Shown piece by piece: positions 25,261 to 34,600 of a stretch of 64,000 nucleotides of DNA. The notes under the pieces were generated by a model that worked only from the letters and a program-made list of their open reading frames with translations, was not told where the DNA came from and did not search any database. A program made the translations under genes and the position numbers. Numbering within the stretch: the stretch's first letter is position 1; each line of letters opens with the position of its first letter. Source of the DNA: Bacillota bacterium (GTDB lineage: Bacteria > Bacillota > Bacilli > Paenibacillales > Paenibacillaceae); contig JAEWAQ010000083.1 in assembly GCA_023391635.1 (NCBI GenBank), positions 12,938 through 76,937 of the forward strand, in the 5' to 3' direction.

Positions 25261-26398
25261 ATTGCAGTTCTCCTCTCAGTGACTGGGCCATCTGCGCCTG
25301 ACGCGAACTTTCCGGGTTCGCTTGCTTGTGTTCGCGGATCATCTCCAGGAAACGGTCGAACAGGTAGCCGCTGTCCAGCGGTCCTGGAGAAGCCTCAGGA
25401 TGATATTGCACGGTGAAAGCCGGGTGCGTCTTGTGCTTCAGACCTTCGATCGTCTTGTCGTTGTTGTTGATATGCGTCACTTCCAGCTCGGTGTTCGCGA
25501 TCGAATCCGCCTTGATCGTATAACCGTGATTCTGCGATGTGATGTAGCAGCGACCGGTCGCGAGTTCTTTCACCGGATGGTTGCCGCCGCGATGGCCGAA
25601 TTTCAGCTTCTCGGAGTCTGCGCCGCAAGCTAGGGCGAACAGTTGGTGTCCCAGGCAGATGCCGAACATCGGGTACTCGCCGATAAGCTGGCGCAGCGTC
25701 TCGACCGCATGCGGCACGTCCTTCGGGTCTCCCGGGCCGTTGGACAGTTGGATGCCGTCGGGATGCAGGCGGCGGACTTGTTCCGCCGTCACGTCATGCG
25801 GCACCACGATTACATCGCAGCCGCGCTTCGTCAACTCGCGCAGAATGCCGCTCTTCGCGCCGTAATCGATCAGCACGATGCGTTCCTTGTCGCCGGGGCT
25901 CGAGAACAGGTGTTTCGTCGACGTGCGGGCGACTTGGTCGCGCAGCAGCGGCGTGAGGCCCATGCGCTCCTGCAGCTCCTCGATTCGTTCCGCGCCTGTC
26001 GTAAGAATGCCCTTCATCGTGCCGTGATTGCGAATGATCCGCGTCAACATGCGGGTATCGACATCGCTGATGCCGACGATGCCGTATTCCTTCATCAACG
26101 CGTCGACGGTGATCTGGGCGCGCCAGTTGCTTGGCACAGGCTCGTAACGGCGCACGACGAATCCATGGATACGCGGAGCTTCGGATTCGAAGTCGTCCCG
26201 GGATATGCCGTAATTGCCGATCAGCGGGTACGTCATCGTAACGATTTGTCCGCAATACGAAGGGTCGGATACAACTTCTTGATAACCGGTAACTCCGGTA
26301 TTGAAGACGACTTCTCCGACCTTTGCACCTTCCGCGCCGAATGCAAGGCCCGTGAACAGCGTTCCGTCTTCCAGCAACAATCTGGCTTGTTTCTGCAT
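25247..26398 (-). CDS. carA: Carbamoyl-phosphate synthase small subunit
   Basis: The product has 383 residues. The N-terminal CPSase domain contains TGVTGYQEVVSDPSY. The C-terminal class I glutamine amidotransferase domain has the catalytic Cys in MFGICLGHQLFALA near residue 245 and the His/Glu pair in HPEASPGP near 330. It supplies ammonia to CarB. The ribosome site is AAGGAG before ATG 26398. It lies 23 bp downstream of pyrC. Confidence 0.97.
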   Translation of the reverse strand: MQKQARLLLEDGTLFTGLAFGAEGAKVGEVVFNTGVTGYQEVVSDPSYCGQIVTMTYPLIGNYGISRDDFESEAPRIHGFVVRRYEPVPSNWRAQITVDALMKEYGIVGISDVDTRMLTRIIRNHGTMKGILTTGAERIEELQERMGLTPLLRDQVARTSTKHLFSSPGDKERIVLIDYGAKSGILRELTKRGCDVIVVPHDVTAEQVRRLHPDGIQLSNGPGDPKDVPHAVETLRQLIGEYPMFGICLGHQLFALACGADSEKLKFGHRGGNHPVKELATGRCYITSQNHGYTIKADSIANTELEVTHINNNDKTIEGLKHKTHPAFTVQYHPEASPGPLDSGYLFDRFLEMIREHKQANPESSRQAQMAQSLRGELQYAQK

Positions 26399-26421
26399 AT
26401 GGTTCCACTCCTTTGGGGGGT

Positions 26422-27726
26422 TTAACGAATGAGGCCCTGCGCTTCCGTCCAGACGACTTGACCGGCCACCATCGTCAGCGTTGGCCAGCCATACAGCTTC
26501 CAGCCAGTGAACGGCGTGTTGCGGCCAAGGCTCAGGAACGTCTGCGGATCGACTTCGCGCTCCTGCTCCAGGTCGATCAGCGTCAGATCCGCCGGAGCAC
26601 CGACGTCCAGGGTGCCGTAAGGCAGCTTGAATACCCGGGCCGGATCGCGCGTCATTTTACTGAGAAGGAATGCCAGCGTCCAGCGGCCGGTACGCACGAA
26701 TTTCGTATAGAGCAGCGGAAACGCCGTCTCGAACCCATGAATGCCGAACGGCGCCTTGGCGAGCCCTTTGGCTTTTTCCTCCGCGCTGTGAGGGGCGTGA
26801 TCGGTCACGATGATATCGATCGTGCCATCCTCCAGCCCCTGGATGCATGCCTCCACATCGCGCGGCGTGCGCAGCGGAGGGTTCATTTTCCAATTCGCAT
26901 CCATGGAATCGGGGATATCCTCGTCCGCGAGCACCAGATGATGCGGGCAAACTTCTCCGGTCACGTTCACGCCTACCGATTTGCCGAGCCGAATGAGCCG
27001 CACCGACTGCTCCGTGCTGACGTGGCACACATGATAGTGGACGCCGGTCGCCTCCGCGAGCAGGATGTCGCGCCCGACATGGATCGCTTCCGACTCGTTA
27101 GGAATGCCCTTCAGCCCGTGCCGCTTGGCGAATTCGCCGTCCGTCACCGCCGCGCCCTCTACGAGCGAGTCGTCTTCGCAATGCGCGATGACCGGCAATC
27201 CGAGCGAATCGGCGAGCACCATCGCGTTCTTCATCATCTGCGCGTTCTGTACGCCGACGCCGTCATCGGTGAACCCGATCGCGCCCGCTTCCTTCAATGC
27301 GGCGAAATCCGTCAGCTCGCGGCCCAGCTCGTTCTTCGTGATCGCCGCATACGGCAACACGCGTACAACGCCTTCGGTCGCGGCTTTGTCCAGCACTGTC
27401 CGCACGACTTCCGGCGAATCGGTCACCGGCCGGGTGTTCGGCATCGGCGCGATCGTCGTGAACCCGCCCTTCGCGGCGGACGCCGTGCCGCTGCGAATCG
27501 TCTCCTTGTATTCGAATCCGGGTTCGCGCAGATGAACGTGCATATCGATGAGCCCCGGTGATATCAACTTCCCTCGCGCGTCGATAACCTCGCAGCCGCT
27601 CGTGTCCGGTACCGCTTCACCTTCAAGGCGTTCCGCGATAATTCCGTCCGTTATTTTCAGGTGCCATGTCTTCGTTGCGCCGGATTCGGGCTCGACTGCA
27701 GCCGCATGCAATATCCAGATCGACAT
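26422..27726 (-). CDS. pyrC: Dihydroorotase
   Basis: The product has 434 residues. This type I dihydroorotase carries the metal-binding DMHVHLREPG near residue 58 and HCEDDSLVEG near 170. Further His ligands lie in HYHVCHVST, and the catalytic Asp lies in IIVTDHAPHS near 310. It closes carbamoyl aspartate to dihydroorotate. ATG 27726 follows GGGGG at about 11 bases. It directly follows pyrR, with only 48 bp between; pyrB (aspartate carbamoyltransferase), expected here, is absent from the operon. Confidence 0.96.
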   Translation of the reverse strand: MSIWILHAAAVEPESGATKTWHLKITDGIIAERLEGEAVPDTSGCEVIDARGKLISPGLIDMHVHLREPGFEYKETIRSGTASAAKGGFTTIAPMPNTRPVTDSPEVVRTVLDKAATEGVVRVLPYAAITKNELGRELTDFAALKEAGAIGFTDDGVGVQNAQMMKNAMVLADSLGLPVIAHCEDDSLVEGAAVTDGEFAKRHGLKGIPNESEAIHVGRDILLAEATGVHYHVCHVSTEQSVRLIRLGKSVGVNVTGEVCPHHLVLADEDIPDSMDANWKMNPPLRTPRDVEACIQGLEDGTIDIIVTDHAPHSAEEKAKGLAKAPFGIHGFETAFPLLYTKFVRTGRWTLAFLLSKMTRDPARVFKLPYGTLDVGAPADLTLIDLEQEREVDPQTFLSLGRNTPFTGWKLYGWPTLTMVAGQVVWTEAQGLIR

Positions 27727-27774
27727 TCGGAATTCGTCCCCCTTCGCTGCATATTCATTCAATTAATTGTATAA

Positions 27775-28356
27775 CTATTCATGCCGATTGTCATCATCCG
27801 GATGCAGAATTTGCACGACATCTTCCTTGTCGATCTCTGTCAAAGAGACCCGAATTTGCTCCTGCCTGGAAGTCGGCACGTTCTTCCCTACGTAATCCGG
27901 TCGGATCGGCAACTCCCGATGGCCGCGGTCCACGAGAACGGCCAGTTGGATCGACTGCGGCCTTCCGTTGTCCATCAAGGCATCGAGCGCGGCTCGAATC
28001 GTTCGTCCGGTATAAAGCACGTCGTCGAACAAAATGATCCGCTTGTCCTTCGTCGAGAACGGAAATTTGCATGCTTCTCGCGCCTGCGTTTCCTTCTCCG
28101 CTCCATCGCCGCTGCCGGTCGAAGGACGATCGTCGCGATAGGGGGTGATGTCGAGTTCGCCGACCGCGACCGGTACGCCCTCGATATCCAATATTCGTTC
28201 TGCCGCGCGCCTTGCCAAGTAGATGCCGCGCGTGCGGATGCCGACCAGTACGCAGCCTTCGATGCCTTTATTCTTCTCGACCACTTCATGCGCAATCCGC
28301 GTCAATGCCCGTCGAATCGCGGAATCGTCCATAATCACGCGAGCATCCTGCACCAT
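27775..28356 (-). CDS. pyrR: PyrR transcriptional attenuator protein
   Basis: The product has 193 residues. PyrR binds pyr mRNA when UMP is high and promotes termination; it also has uracil phosphoribosyltransferase activity. The core is AIRRALTRIAHEVVEKNKG, the PRPP loop RIILFDDVLYTGRTIRAALD, and VLVDRGHRELPIR near the C-terminus. The loop after YRDD is about five residues longer than I recall in Bacillus PyrR and Gly/Ser-rich. ATG 28356 follows GGAGGG. Its own leader (28402-28572) holds a PyrR-binding attenuator, so the operon is autoregulated. Confidence 0.96.
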   Translation of the reverse strand: MVQDARVIMDDSAIRRALTRIAHEVVEKNKGIEGCVLVGIRTRGIYLARRAAERILDIEGVPVAVGELDITPYRDDRPSTGSGDGAEKETQAREACKFPFSTKDKRIILFDDVLYTGRTIRAALDALMDNGRPQSIQLAVLVDRGHRELPIRPDYVGKNVPTSRQEQIRVSLTEIDKEDVVQILHPDDDNRHE

Positions 28357-28401
28357 CGTTCCCTCCTTGCAGATGAACGTCATTCCGACCGGCACGCAAT
28401 A

Positions 28402-28572
28402 AACCCCCTTGCGCAAGACGCAAGGGGGTTCGGCAGTTAACTTGATGACCTCTATTCGACAAGAGCTCGGATTATCCGCGCAATGATATGCGCACTGCGT
28501 GCGGACATTCGACACTCTGCACAGAGGATCGCTGCGTCACCTTGCCAGTCTCACGGGACTGAATTAAAGGTA
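28402..28572 (-). promoter_or_regulatory. PyrR-binding attenuator in the pyr leader
   Basis: The leader RNA contains the PyrR-binding loop CAGTCCCGTGAGACTG (complement of 28546-28561) within a CTTTAAT...AAGG stem, the conserved form of PyrR sites. A terminator hairpin AACCCCCTTGCG / CGCAAGGGGGTT lies downstream at 28402-28430, with a short T tract. High UMP should favour PyrR binding and termination before pyrR. Confidence 0.88.
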
Positions 28573-28588
28573 CCGATTCATTGTTACG

Positions 28589-28617
28589 ATTATCCCACTT
28601 CAGCCGAAGCATGTCAA
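28589..28617 (-). promoter_or_regulatory. Sigma-A promoter of the pyr operon
   Basis: On the leftward strand TTGACA (complement of 28612-28617) and GATAAT (complement of 28589-28594) are 17 bp apart. The predicted start lies about 20 bp before the PyrR-binding loop. Confidence 0.88.
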
Positions 28618-28621
28618 CTAA

Positions 28622-28655
28622 GAAAAACGGCTCCACCGTCCTTTAAAGGACGGTG
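28622..28655 (-). terminator. Terminator of rluD
   Basis: A perfect 22-bp palindrome CACCGTCCTTTAAAGGACGGTG (28634-28655) is followed on the leftward strand by GGAGCC and then five T residues. It ends the lspA-rluD transcript just before the pyr promoter. Confidence 0.75.
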
Positions 28656-28672
28656 TCGTTATTCGAACAATA

Positions 28673-29692
28673 TCATCGCGACCGCAAAATGTGGAGCGCC
28701 TCCACCATGTCCGCCGGCAATGGCGCTGTGAAATCCATCTGCGCCCCCGTCCTCGGATGCGCAAATCCGAGTGTCCCCGCATGGAGCGCCTGTCCGCGCA
28801 TGCCGAGCGTTCTGCCCGAACGTCCGCCATAGACGGGGTCGCCGACGAGCGGATGGCCGATATACTTCATATGAACGCGGATTTGATGCGTACGGCCCGT
28901 CTCGAGCTGCAATTCTGCATACGTATAGTCGCCGAACCGCTCAAGCACGGTAAAATGCGTAACGGCATGCTTGCCGCCGCGATCCGTCACCGTGTATAGC
29001 TTGCGATCGTGCGGATCCCGCCCAAGCGGCGCGTCGATCGTCCCCCGTTCGTGAGGAATCGTCCCGTACACCAATGCGCTATATCGACGATTCACTGTAT
29101 GTTCCTTCAATTGCGCAGCAAGCGACACATGGGCCAAATCATTTTTGGCCGCCATCAGCAAGCCGGAAGTATCCTTGTCGATCCGATGCACGATACCCGG
29201 CCGCATGACGCCGTTAATGCCGGACAAGTCGCGGCAGTGGTACAACAGCGCGTTTACGACCGTGCCCGAAGGATGACCGGCAGCCGGATGCACCACCATG
29301 CCCCGGGGCTTGTTGATGACGATAACGTCGCCGTCTTCGTACACGACCTCCAGCGGCAAGTTCTCCGGTCTCAGCTCCAAGGGCTCCGGTTCGGGAATCG
29401 CGACATCGACCCGATCGCCGGCCGCAACCCTTGCGTTTGCCTTGACCGGTCGGCCGTTCAGCGTTGCCGCCCCGATGCGAATCCATTCCTGCACCTGGGA
29501 GCGCGACACGGCCGGGTCCGTCAGCATGTCCGTAATGTGCTTATCCACCCGCTCTCCGGCCCGCTCTTGCGCAACTATCCAGCCATGAAACTGTTCGCCG
29601 TCTTCTTCCGCCATCGAATCGTCCATGCCATCGCCATCGCCGTTATACCGTTTGTTGTTCTTCAAGGGATTTTCCTTGTTCTCCGTTGCCAT
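28673..29692 (-). CDS. rluD: Pseudouridine synthase, RluD family
   Basis: The product has 339 residues. An N-terminal tail rich in Asp and Asn (1-35) precedes an S4 RNA-binding domain (about 45-100, SRSQVQEWIRIGAATLNGRPV). The catalytic domain follows, with the motif HRIDKDTSGLLM that carries the catalytic Asp near residue 170. LETGRTHQIRVHM is the second family motif. It modifies uridines in 23S rRNA; the Bacillus homologue in this position is YlyB. The start overlaps lspA by 50 bp and has GGAGAA upstream. Confidence 0.93.
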   Translation of the reverse strand: MATENKENPLKNNKRYNGDGDGMDDSMAEEDGEQFHGWIVAQERAGERVDKHITDMLTDPAVSRSQVQEWIRIGAATLNGRPVKANARVAAGDRVDVAIPEPEPLELRPENLPLEVVYEDGDVIVINKPRGMVVHPAAGHPSGTVVNALLYHCRDLSGINGVMRPGIVHRIDKDTSGLLMAAKNDLAHVSLAAQLKEHTVNRRYSALVYGTIPHERGTIDAPLGRDPHDRKLYTVTDRGGKHAVTHFTVLERFGDYTYAELQLETGRTHQIRVHMKYIGHPLVGDPVYGGRSGRTLGMRGQALHAGTLGFAHPRTGAQMDFTAPLPADMVEALHILRSR

Positions 29693-30179
29693 TGTCCTTA
29701 TTCTCCTGTTTCATCGTCAGCAGCGAATCCAGAATGACGAGCGCAACGCCGACGCAGATGCCGGAATCCGCTACATTGAATATGGGAAACGTATAGCTTC
29801 CGAAATTGAATTGCAGAAAATCGACCACTTCCCCATATAATGCCCGATCGAGGAAGTTGCCGACGGCGCCGCCCAAAATCAACGACAGAGCGAACATGAG
29901 CAGTCGGCTTCCGGTCCGGTACGAACGTTTGCAGTACCAGGAGATGCCCGCCACGACGATCACCGTAACGAGCACGAAGAACCATCGCTGACCTTGCAGA
30001 ATGCCGAACGCGGCGCCGCGGTTGCGGATCGAAGTCAGAAGGAAAAAGTTGCCGATAATTTCGATCTGTTCATACAGCTTCAGGTTGTATTCGATCAACT
30101 TCTTCGTGACGTAATCCAGTAGAAATACGAAAACCGCTATCGCGTAATAGGTCCACAGCGGCCAAATGCGTCGTTGCAT
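29643..30179 (-). CDS. lspA: Lipoprotein signal peptidase (signal peptidase II)
   Basis: The product is a 178-residue membrane aspartic protease that cleaves prolipoproteins after diacylglyceryl modification. Four transmembrane helices are seen. The catalytic Asp residues lie in GGAVGNFLDRALYGEVVDF and FNVADSGICVG. The last 25 residues are a polar, charged tail, longer than usual. It is first in the lspA-rluD pair and divergent from yteA; the window encodes several lipoproteins that would be its substrates. Confidence 0.94.
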   Translation of the reverse strand: MQRRIWPLWTYYAIAVFVFLLDYVTKKLIEYNLKLYEQIEIIGNFFLLTSIRNRGAAFGILQGQRWFFVLVTVIVVAGISWYCKRSYRTGSRLLMFALSLILGGAVGNFLDRALYGEVVDFLQFNFGSYTFPIFNVADSGICVGVALVILDSLLTMKQENKDNGNGEQGKSLEEQQTV

Positions 30180-30272
30180 CGCGCCATTCCGCCTTTCATC
30201 ATTCGCAGTGCTTCAATTCTATCATACGGACCGGGTCCCACGCACGCGATTCGCGCGAAAGAAGCAAATCAA

Positions 30273-30284
30273 GCCAAATTTGGC
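30273..30284. repeat. 12-bp palindrome between lspA and yteA
   Basis: GCCAAATTTGGC is a perfect inverted repeat in the divergent gap. Its spacing to both genes would suit an operator, but no regulator can be named. Confidence 0.4.
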
Positions 30285-30365
30285 CGATCTTGAATTCGCC
30301 GTCCGCCTGTAAAATCGGCGTCCGCGGTGAAGAATACAGGCATAGCAAGAAAGGGGAGAATGCGC

Positions 30366-31109
30366 ATGAATATCCCGCTTGACGAGAACCGGATCAATCG
30401 GCTGAGGCAGCGGCTGCTCGCGGAAAAAAGCGAGATCGAAGCCAGAGTCGGCAGAAACGATCATTATCAATTGTCCGAATCGTTTCGCGATTCCTTGGAC
30501 GAACTGTCCATGAACGACAATCATCCGGGCGATCTGGGCACCGAAATGTACGAACGAAGCAAAGATAACGCGCTGCTCGAGCGGGACGCTTTTCGCTTGA
30601 CGCGGGTGGAGGAAGCGCTGGCCCGTATGGAATCCGGCGAATACGGAAGGTGCAAGACGTGCGGCTCCTTCATCCCGGAGGAGCGGCTCGAGGCGATGCC
30701 GACCGCGGATCATTGCGTGGAACATGAGCCGCGGCGGGATCCGCCGGACAATCGCCCTGCGGAAGAGGAGTTCCTCACGCCCCCGTTCGGCCGAACGAGC
30801 CTGGACGAACGCGATTTTACCGGCTTCGACGGTGAGGACGCCTGGCAGAGCGTCGCCGCAGTCGGGACTTCGAGCAGTCCCGCTATGGCGGAAGATAACG
30901 AAGTGCACGATTATGACACCCTGTACATCGAAGCGGATGAAAACCAAGGGTATGTGGAGCCCATCGAAAATTTCCTGGCGACCGATATTACCGGCAAGTA
31001 CGTATCCGTCGTGCGCGGCCGAACGTATCGCCATTACATGAATGCAGGCGAAGGCGATCATCTGCTGGAGCCGGATGAATATGATAATGGGAGCTTTAGT
31101 ACGGATTAA
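30366..31109 (+). CDS. yteA: YteA-like DksA/TraR-type zinc-finger protein
   Basis: The product has 247 residues and matches the YteA (TIGR02890) group of sporulation and stress proteins in Bacilli. A helical N-terminus (about 1-60) is followed by NDNHPGDLGTEMYERSKD and the DksA-like finger GEYGRCKTCGSFIPEERL, with later His and Cys in TADHCVEHEP. The C-terminal part (about 150-247) is acidic and ends in a conserved TDITGKYVSVV segment. Start 30366 has GGGGAG seven bases upstream. The 3' end overlaps the convergent DUF5665 gene by 14 bp. Confidence 0.88.
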   Translation: MNIPLDENRINRLRQRLLAEKSEIEARVGRNDHYQLSESFRDSLDELSMNDNHPGDLGTEMYERSKDNALLERDAFRLTRVEEALARMESGEYGRCKTCGSFIPEERLEAMPTADHCVEHEPRRDPPDNRPAEEEFLTPPFGRTSLDERDFTGFDGEDAWQSVAAVGTSSSPAMAEDNEVHDYDTLYIEADENQGYVEPIENFLATDITGKYVSVVRGRTYRHYMNAGEGDHLLEPDEYDNGSFSTD

Positions 31110-31566
31110 TTTCCAGTTGGCGGTTTACGATTCTCACAATATCGGCAATATAATCGCCAACGATCGGAAGATTAAGCGCGCCAAGAAGTTGCAGAATCCA
31201 CACGATCGTGGCAGCGAAGAACGTGAAGCCGAGTGCGATGCCGATCCCTCTGGACAAGCCGGAGATGAAGCTCCGCCAAATGAGCAGCCACGGCCTGTGC
31301 GTCAGTTCGACGTAATCCCGCAGTTGCGCTTTATCCATATCCCTGGCCAAGCGGTCGATCCGATCGGTTAATAACGTGATCGTTGCGTGAGATGGCGGAG
31401 ATGCCGCAGATGCTTCGCCGCCGCCGGCCGTTGCTGCCGCCGAAGCGCTGCCTTCGGCAACGGCGGTTTCGTCCCGCGCCCCGTCTGTACGCTTGGCTCC
31501 CGGTCGGACGGTGATCCGGCTTCCTTTGGACAACACTTCACTTTCCTTGCCGTCTTTATGATTCAC
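31096..31566 (-). CDS. DUF5665-type membrane protein
   Basis: The product has 156 residues. The first 65 are polar and rich in Ala, Ser and Gly. The conserved part (LARDMDKAQLRDYVELTHRP then WLLIWRSFISGLSRGIGIALG) leads into a membrane helix (about 108-130) and a second amphipathic segment. These features fit the DUF5665 family, often found next to ileS or division genes. The start is GTG at 31566, ten bases after AAAGGAG. Function is unknown. Confidence 0.75.
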   Translation of the reverse strand: MNHKDGKESEVLSKGSRITVRPGAKRTDGARDETAVAEGSASAAATAGGGEASAASPPSHATITLLTDRIDRLARDMDKAQLRDYVELTHRPWLLIWRSFISGLSRGIGIALGFTFFAATIVWILQLLGALNLPIVGDYIADIVRIVNRQLEINPY

Positions 31567-31598
31567 GCGTCACCCGCTCCTTTCCCTCCAGTCCAACA

Positions 31599-31655
31599 AA
31601 CGAGCTCCGTCTGCCCAGCCGTCCTGCGGCCGTTCTCCGGCAGACGGAGCTCGTT
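31599..31655. terminator. Long hairpin after ileS
   Basis: A perfect 17-bp stem (31599-31615 with 31639-31655) lies between the ileS stop and the DUF5665 start. The leftward strand continues CGTTTGTTGG and the rightward strand CGTTTTCC, so it can end ileS and may act in both directions. Confidence 0.75.
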
Positions 31656-31695
31656 TTCCCTCTTCATTTATAGGTTTGTGCTACCAGGGCCGGAA

Positions 31696-34600
31696 TTATG
31701 CCCCAGTTCCTGTGACGATGCGGATTCCGATCGTACGATCGCCTGCCGCTACCGACTCCGTCTCCTCCGACTTGCCGAAGGACAATTCATTCACGAGCAC
31801 GTTGTCTTTGAGAACTTGCGGGAAGGCGCGCAGCGCCGCTTCCGTCTCGGCGTCCACGTCCAGTACCAGGTCGACGTACCGCTCGATCGGCAGGTTCATC
31901 TTCTTGCGCAAATCCTGAACGGCGCGGATGACTTCGCGCACGAGCCCTTCCTGCTCGAGCTCCGGCGTGATTTCCGTGTTGAGCGCCACCGTCACGCCGC
32001 TCGACGAAGCGGACGCGAACCCGGATTTGGCTTCCTTCTCGACCAGCAGCTCCTCCAGCGGGATTTCCAGTCGCTCGCCTTCCGGACTGGCGAACGTGAA
32101 TGTGCCGCCCTGGACAACCTGCCGCGACTGCTCCGATGTGAGCGACTTCAATGCCTGCTGGATCGGCCCGACGTTTTTGCCGTATTTTTTGCCGCCGATC
32201 TTCAGATTCAGCTTGAGCAAGAAGCTGACGAACCCGCTCTCGTCGGATACGGCCGTGATCTTCTTCACGTTTATTTCGTCCATGATGATCTCTTCATAAG
32301 CGGACAGATCGAGCGATTCGGACAGCGACACGAGCAATTCGGACAGCGGCTGGCGCGTTTTAATGCCCGATTCGTTGCGGACGCTTCTGGCCAGTTCCAC
32401 GATGGCTCTGACGGCAGCCATGTCGCGTTCGAGCGCCGGGTCCTTCGCGGCTAGATTTTCTTCCGGAAAATCCGTCAAGTGGACGCTGCCTTCGCCGCCC
32501 AAGTTGCCGTAGACATCTTCCGATATGAACGGCGCATACGGCGCGATGAGGCGCGACAGCGTGAGCAGCGTCTCGCGCAACGTCTGGTAAGCCGCGATCT
32601 TGTCGCCTGTCAGCCCGCTGCCCCAGAACCGGTCGCGCGAGCGCCGCACGTACCAGTTGGACAGCTCGTCAACGAACGTCTCGATCGCGCGCGCCGGATT
32701 CAGAAAATCGTTCGCGTCCAGCCCTTTGCGGACTTCGCCGACGACGGTGGACAGGCGGGACAGAATCCAGCGGTCGAGCTTGCTCACGGATGTCCCCGCC
32801 GGATGCTCTTCCGGCTTGTAGCCGTCGATGTCGGCGTACAGCGCATAGAACGCGTGCGTATTGACGAGCGTGTCGATGACTTTGGATTTGGCCTCAGCCA
32901 CGATCCCTTTGGAGAACCGCTTGCTGTTCCAGGGCGCGCTGTCCGCGAGCAGCGCCCAGCGGAACGCGTCGGTTCCGAACTCGTCGATGATCTCCCAAGG
33001 ATCGATGACGTTGCCTTTGGACTTGCTCATCTTCTGCCCGTTCTCGTCCAGCACGTGGCCCGTCGAGATGACCGACTTGTACGGCACCTGCCCGTTGTAC
33101 AAGGTGGAGACAGCCAGCAGGCTGAAAAACCAGCCGCGCGTCTGATCGATGCCTTCGCAGATGAAATCTGCCGGATACTGCTCTTGGAACTTGCTCTCAT
33201 CCCCGAACGGATGGTGGTATTGCGCGAACGGCATCGATCCGCTGTCGAACCAGACGTCGATCACTTCGGAAGTCCGGCTCATCGCCCCGCCGCAATCGCA
33301 GCGCAGATGCACTGCGTCCACGTAAGGCTTGTGCAATTCCAGATCCGCCGGCACCTCTCCGATTGCCCATTTTCTGAGTTCTGCATGGCTATGCGGAGTT
33401 TTCTCTTTTCCGCAGTCTTCACATACCCATACATTAAGCGGCGTGCCCCAGTACCGGTTGCGGCTGATGTTCCAATCGACCAGATCCTCCAGAAACTTGC
33501 CGAACCGGCCGTCGCGCAGATGCTCCGGGTACCAGGCAATCTTCTTGTTGTTCTCGATCAATATATCTTTAACCGCTGTCGTGCGAATGAACCAGCTCTC
33601 CGTCGCATAATACAGCAGCGGCGTCTTGCAGCGCCAGCAGAACGGATAGCTGTGTTCGTATTTTTCCTTGTGGTACAGCAGTCCGCGGGCCGTCAAGTTC
33701 TTGACGATATCCAGATCGCAGTCCTTGACGAAACGTCCGGCGAAATCGGTCACCTCATCCGTGAAACGCCCGGCGTTGTTCACGACCATCAGCATCGGCA
33801 AGCCGTGCTGGCGCGCCACGCGGTTGTCGTCTTCGCCATGCGCGGGGGCGATGTGGACGATCCCCGTCCCGCTCGTGTCGCTGACGTATTCGGCATCGAT
33901 GATGCGGTAGGCGCCGTCCGGATTCACATACGTGAACAGCGGCTCATAGGCGAGTCCGACCAGTTCGCGTCCGCGAACCGTGCCGACCTTCTCATATTCG
34001 CCCTTTATCACGCTGTCCGCCAGCGCCTCTGCCACGACATATGTCTCGCCGTTCTGGCGTACTCGCGCATAGGCAAGATCCGGATGCACCGCGAGGCCGA
34101 CGTTGGCCGGCAGCGTCCACGGCGTCGTCGTCCAGGCGAGCACGTATTCGCCGCTGTCCTTCAAGCGAAATTTCGCCGTCGCCGTCAGATCCTTGACATC
34201 CTCGTAGCCTTGCGCCACTTCATGGGAGCTGAGCGTCGTCTGGCAATCCGGACAGTACGGACTGACCCGGTGGCCCCGGTACAGCAGCCCTTTGTCGTGA
34301 ATCGTAGCCAAAATATGCCATACGCTTTCGATGTAATCGTTCTGCAACGTAATATACGGATCGTCGAGGTCCGTCCAGTAAGCGATCGCTTCCGTCAGCT
34401 CACGCCACTGCCGCTCATACTCGAACACGCTCTCCTTGCATTTCTTGATGAACGGCTCCACGCCGTATTTCTCGATCTCCTGCTTCCCCGAAATACCGAG
34501 CTGCTTCTCCACGCCGAGTTCGACCGGCAAGCCGTGCGTATCCCAGCCCGCCTTGCGAATGACGCGGTAGCCGGACATCGTCTTGTAGCGGCTGACGAAG

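Noticed and set aside
21928..25416. A 1162-codon open frame on the plus strand opposite carB
   Set aside because: It is the antisense shadow of carB, Arg/Asp/His-rich and unlike any protein. GC-rich codon use makes such frames common here. The same applies to the long plus-strand frames opposite ileS, spoVD and pbpB.
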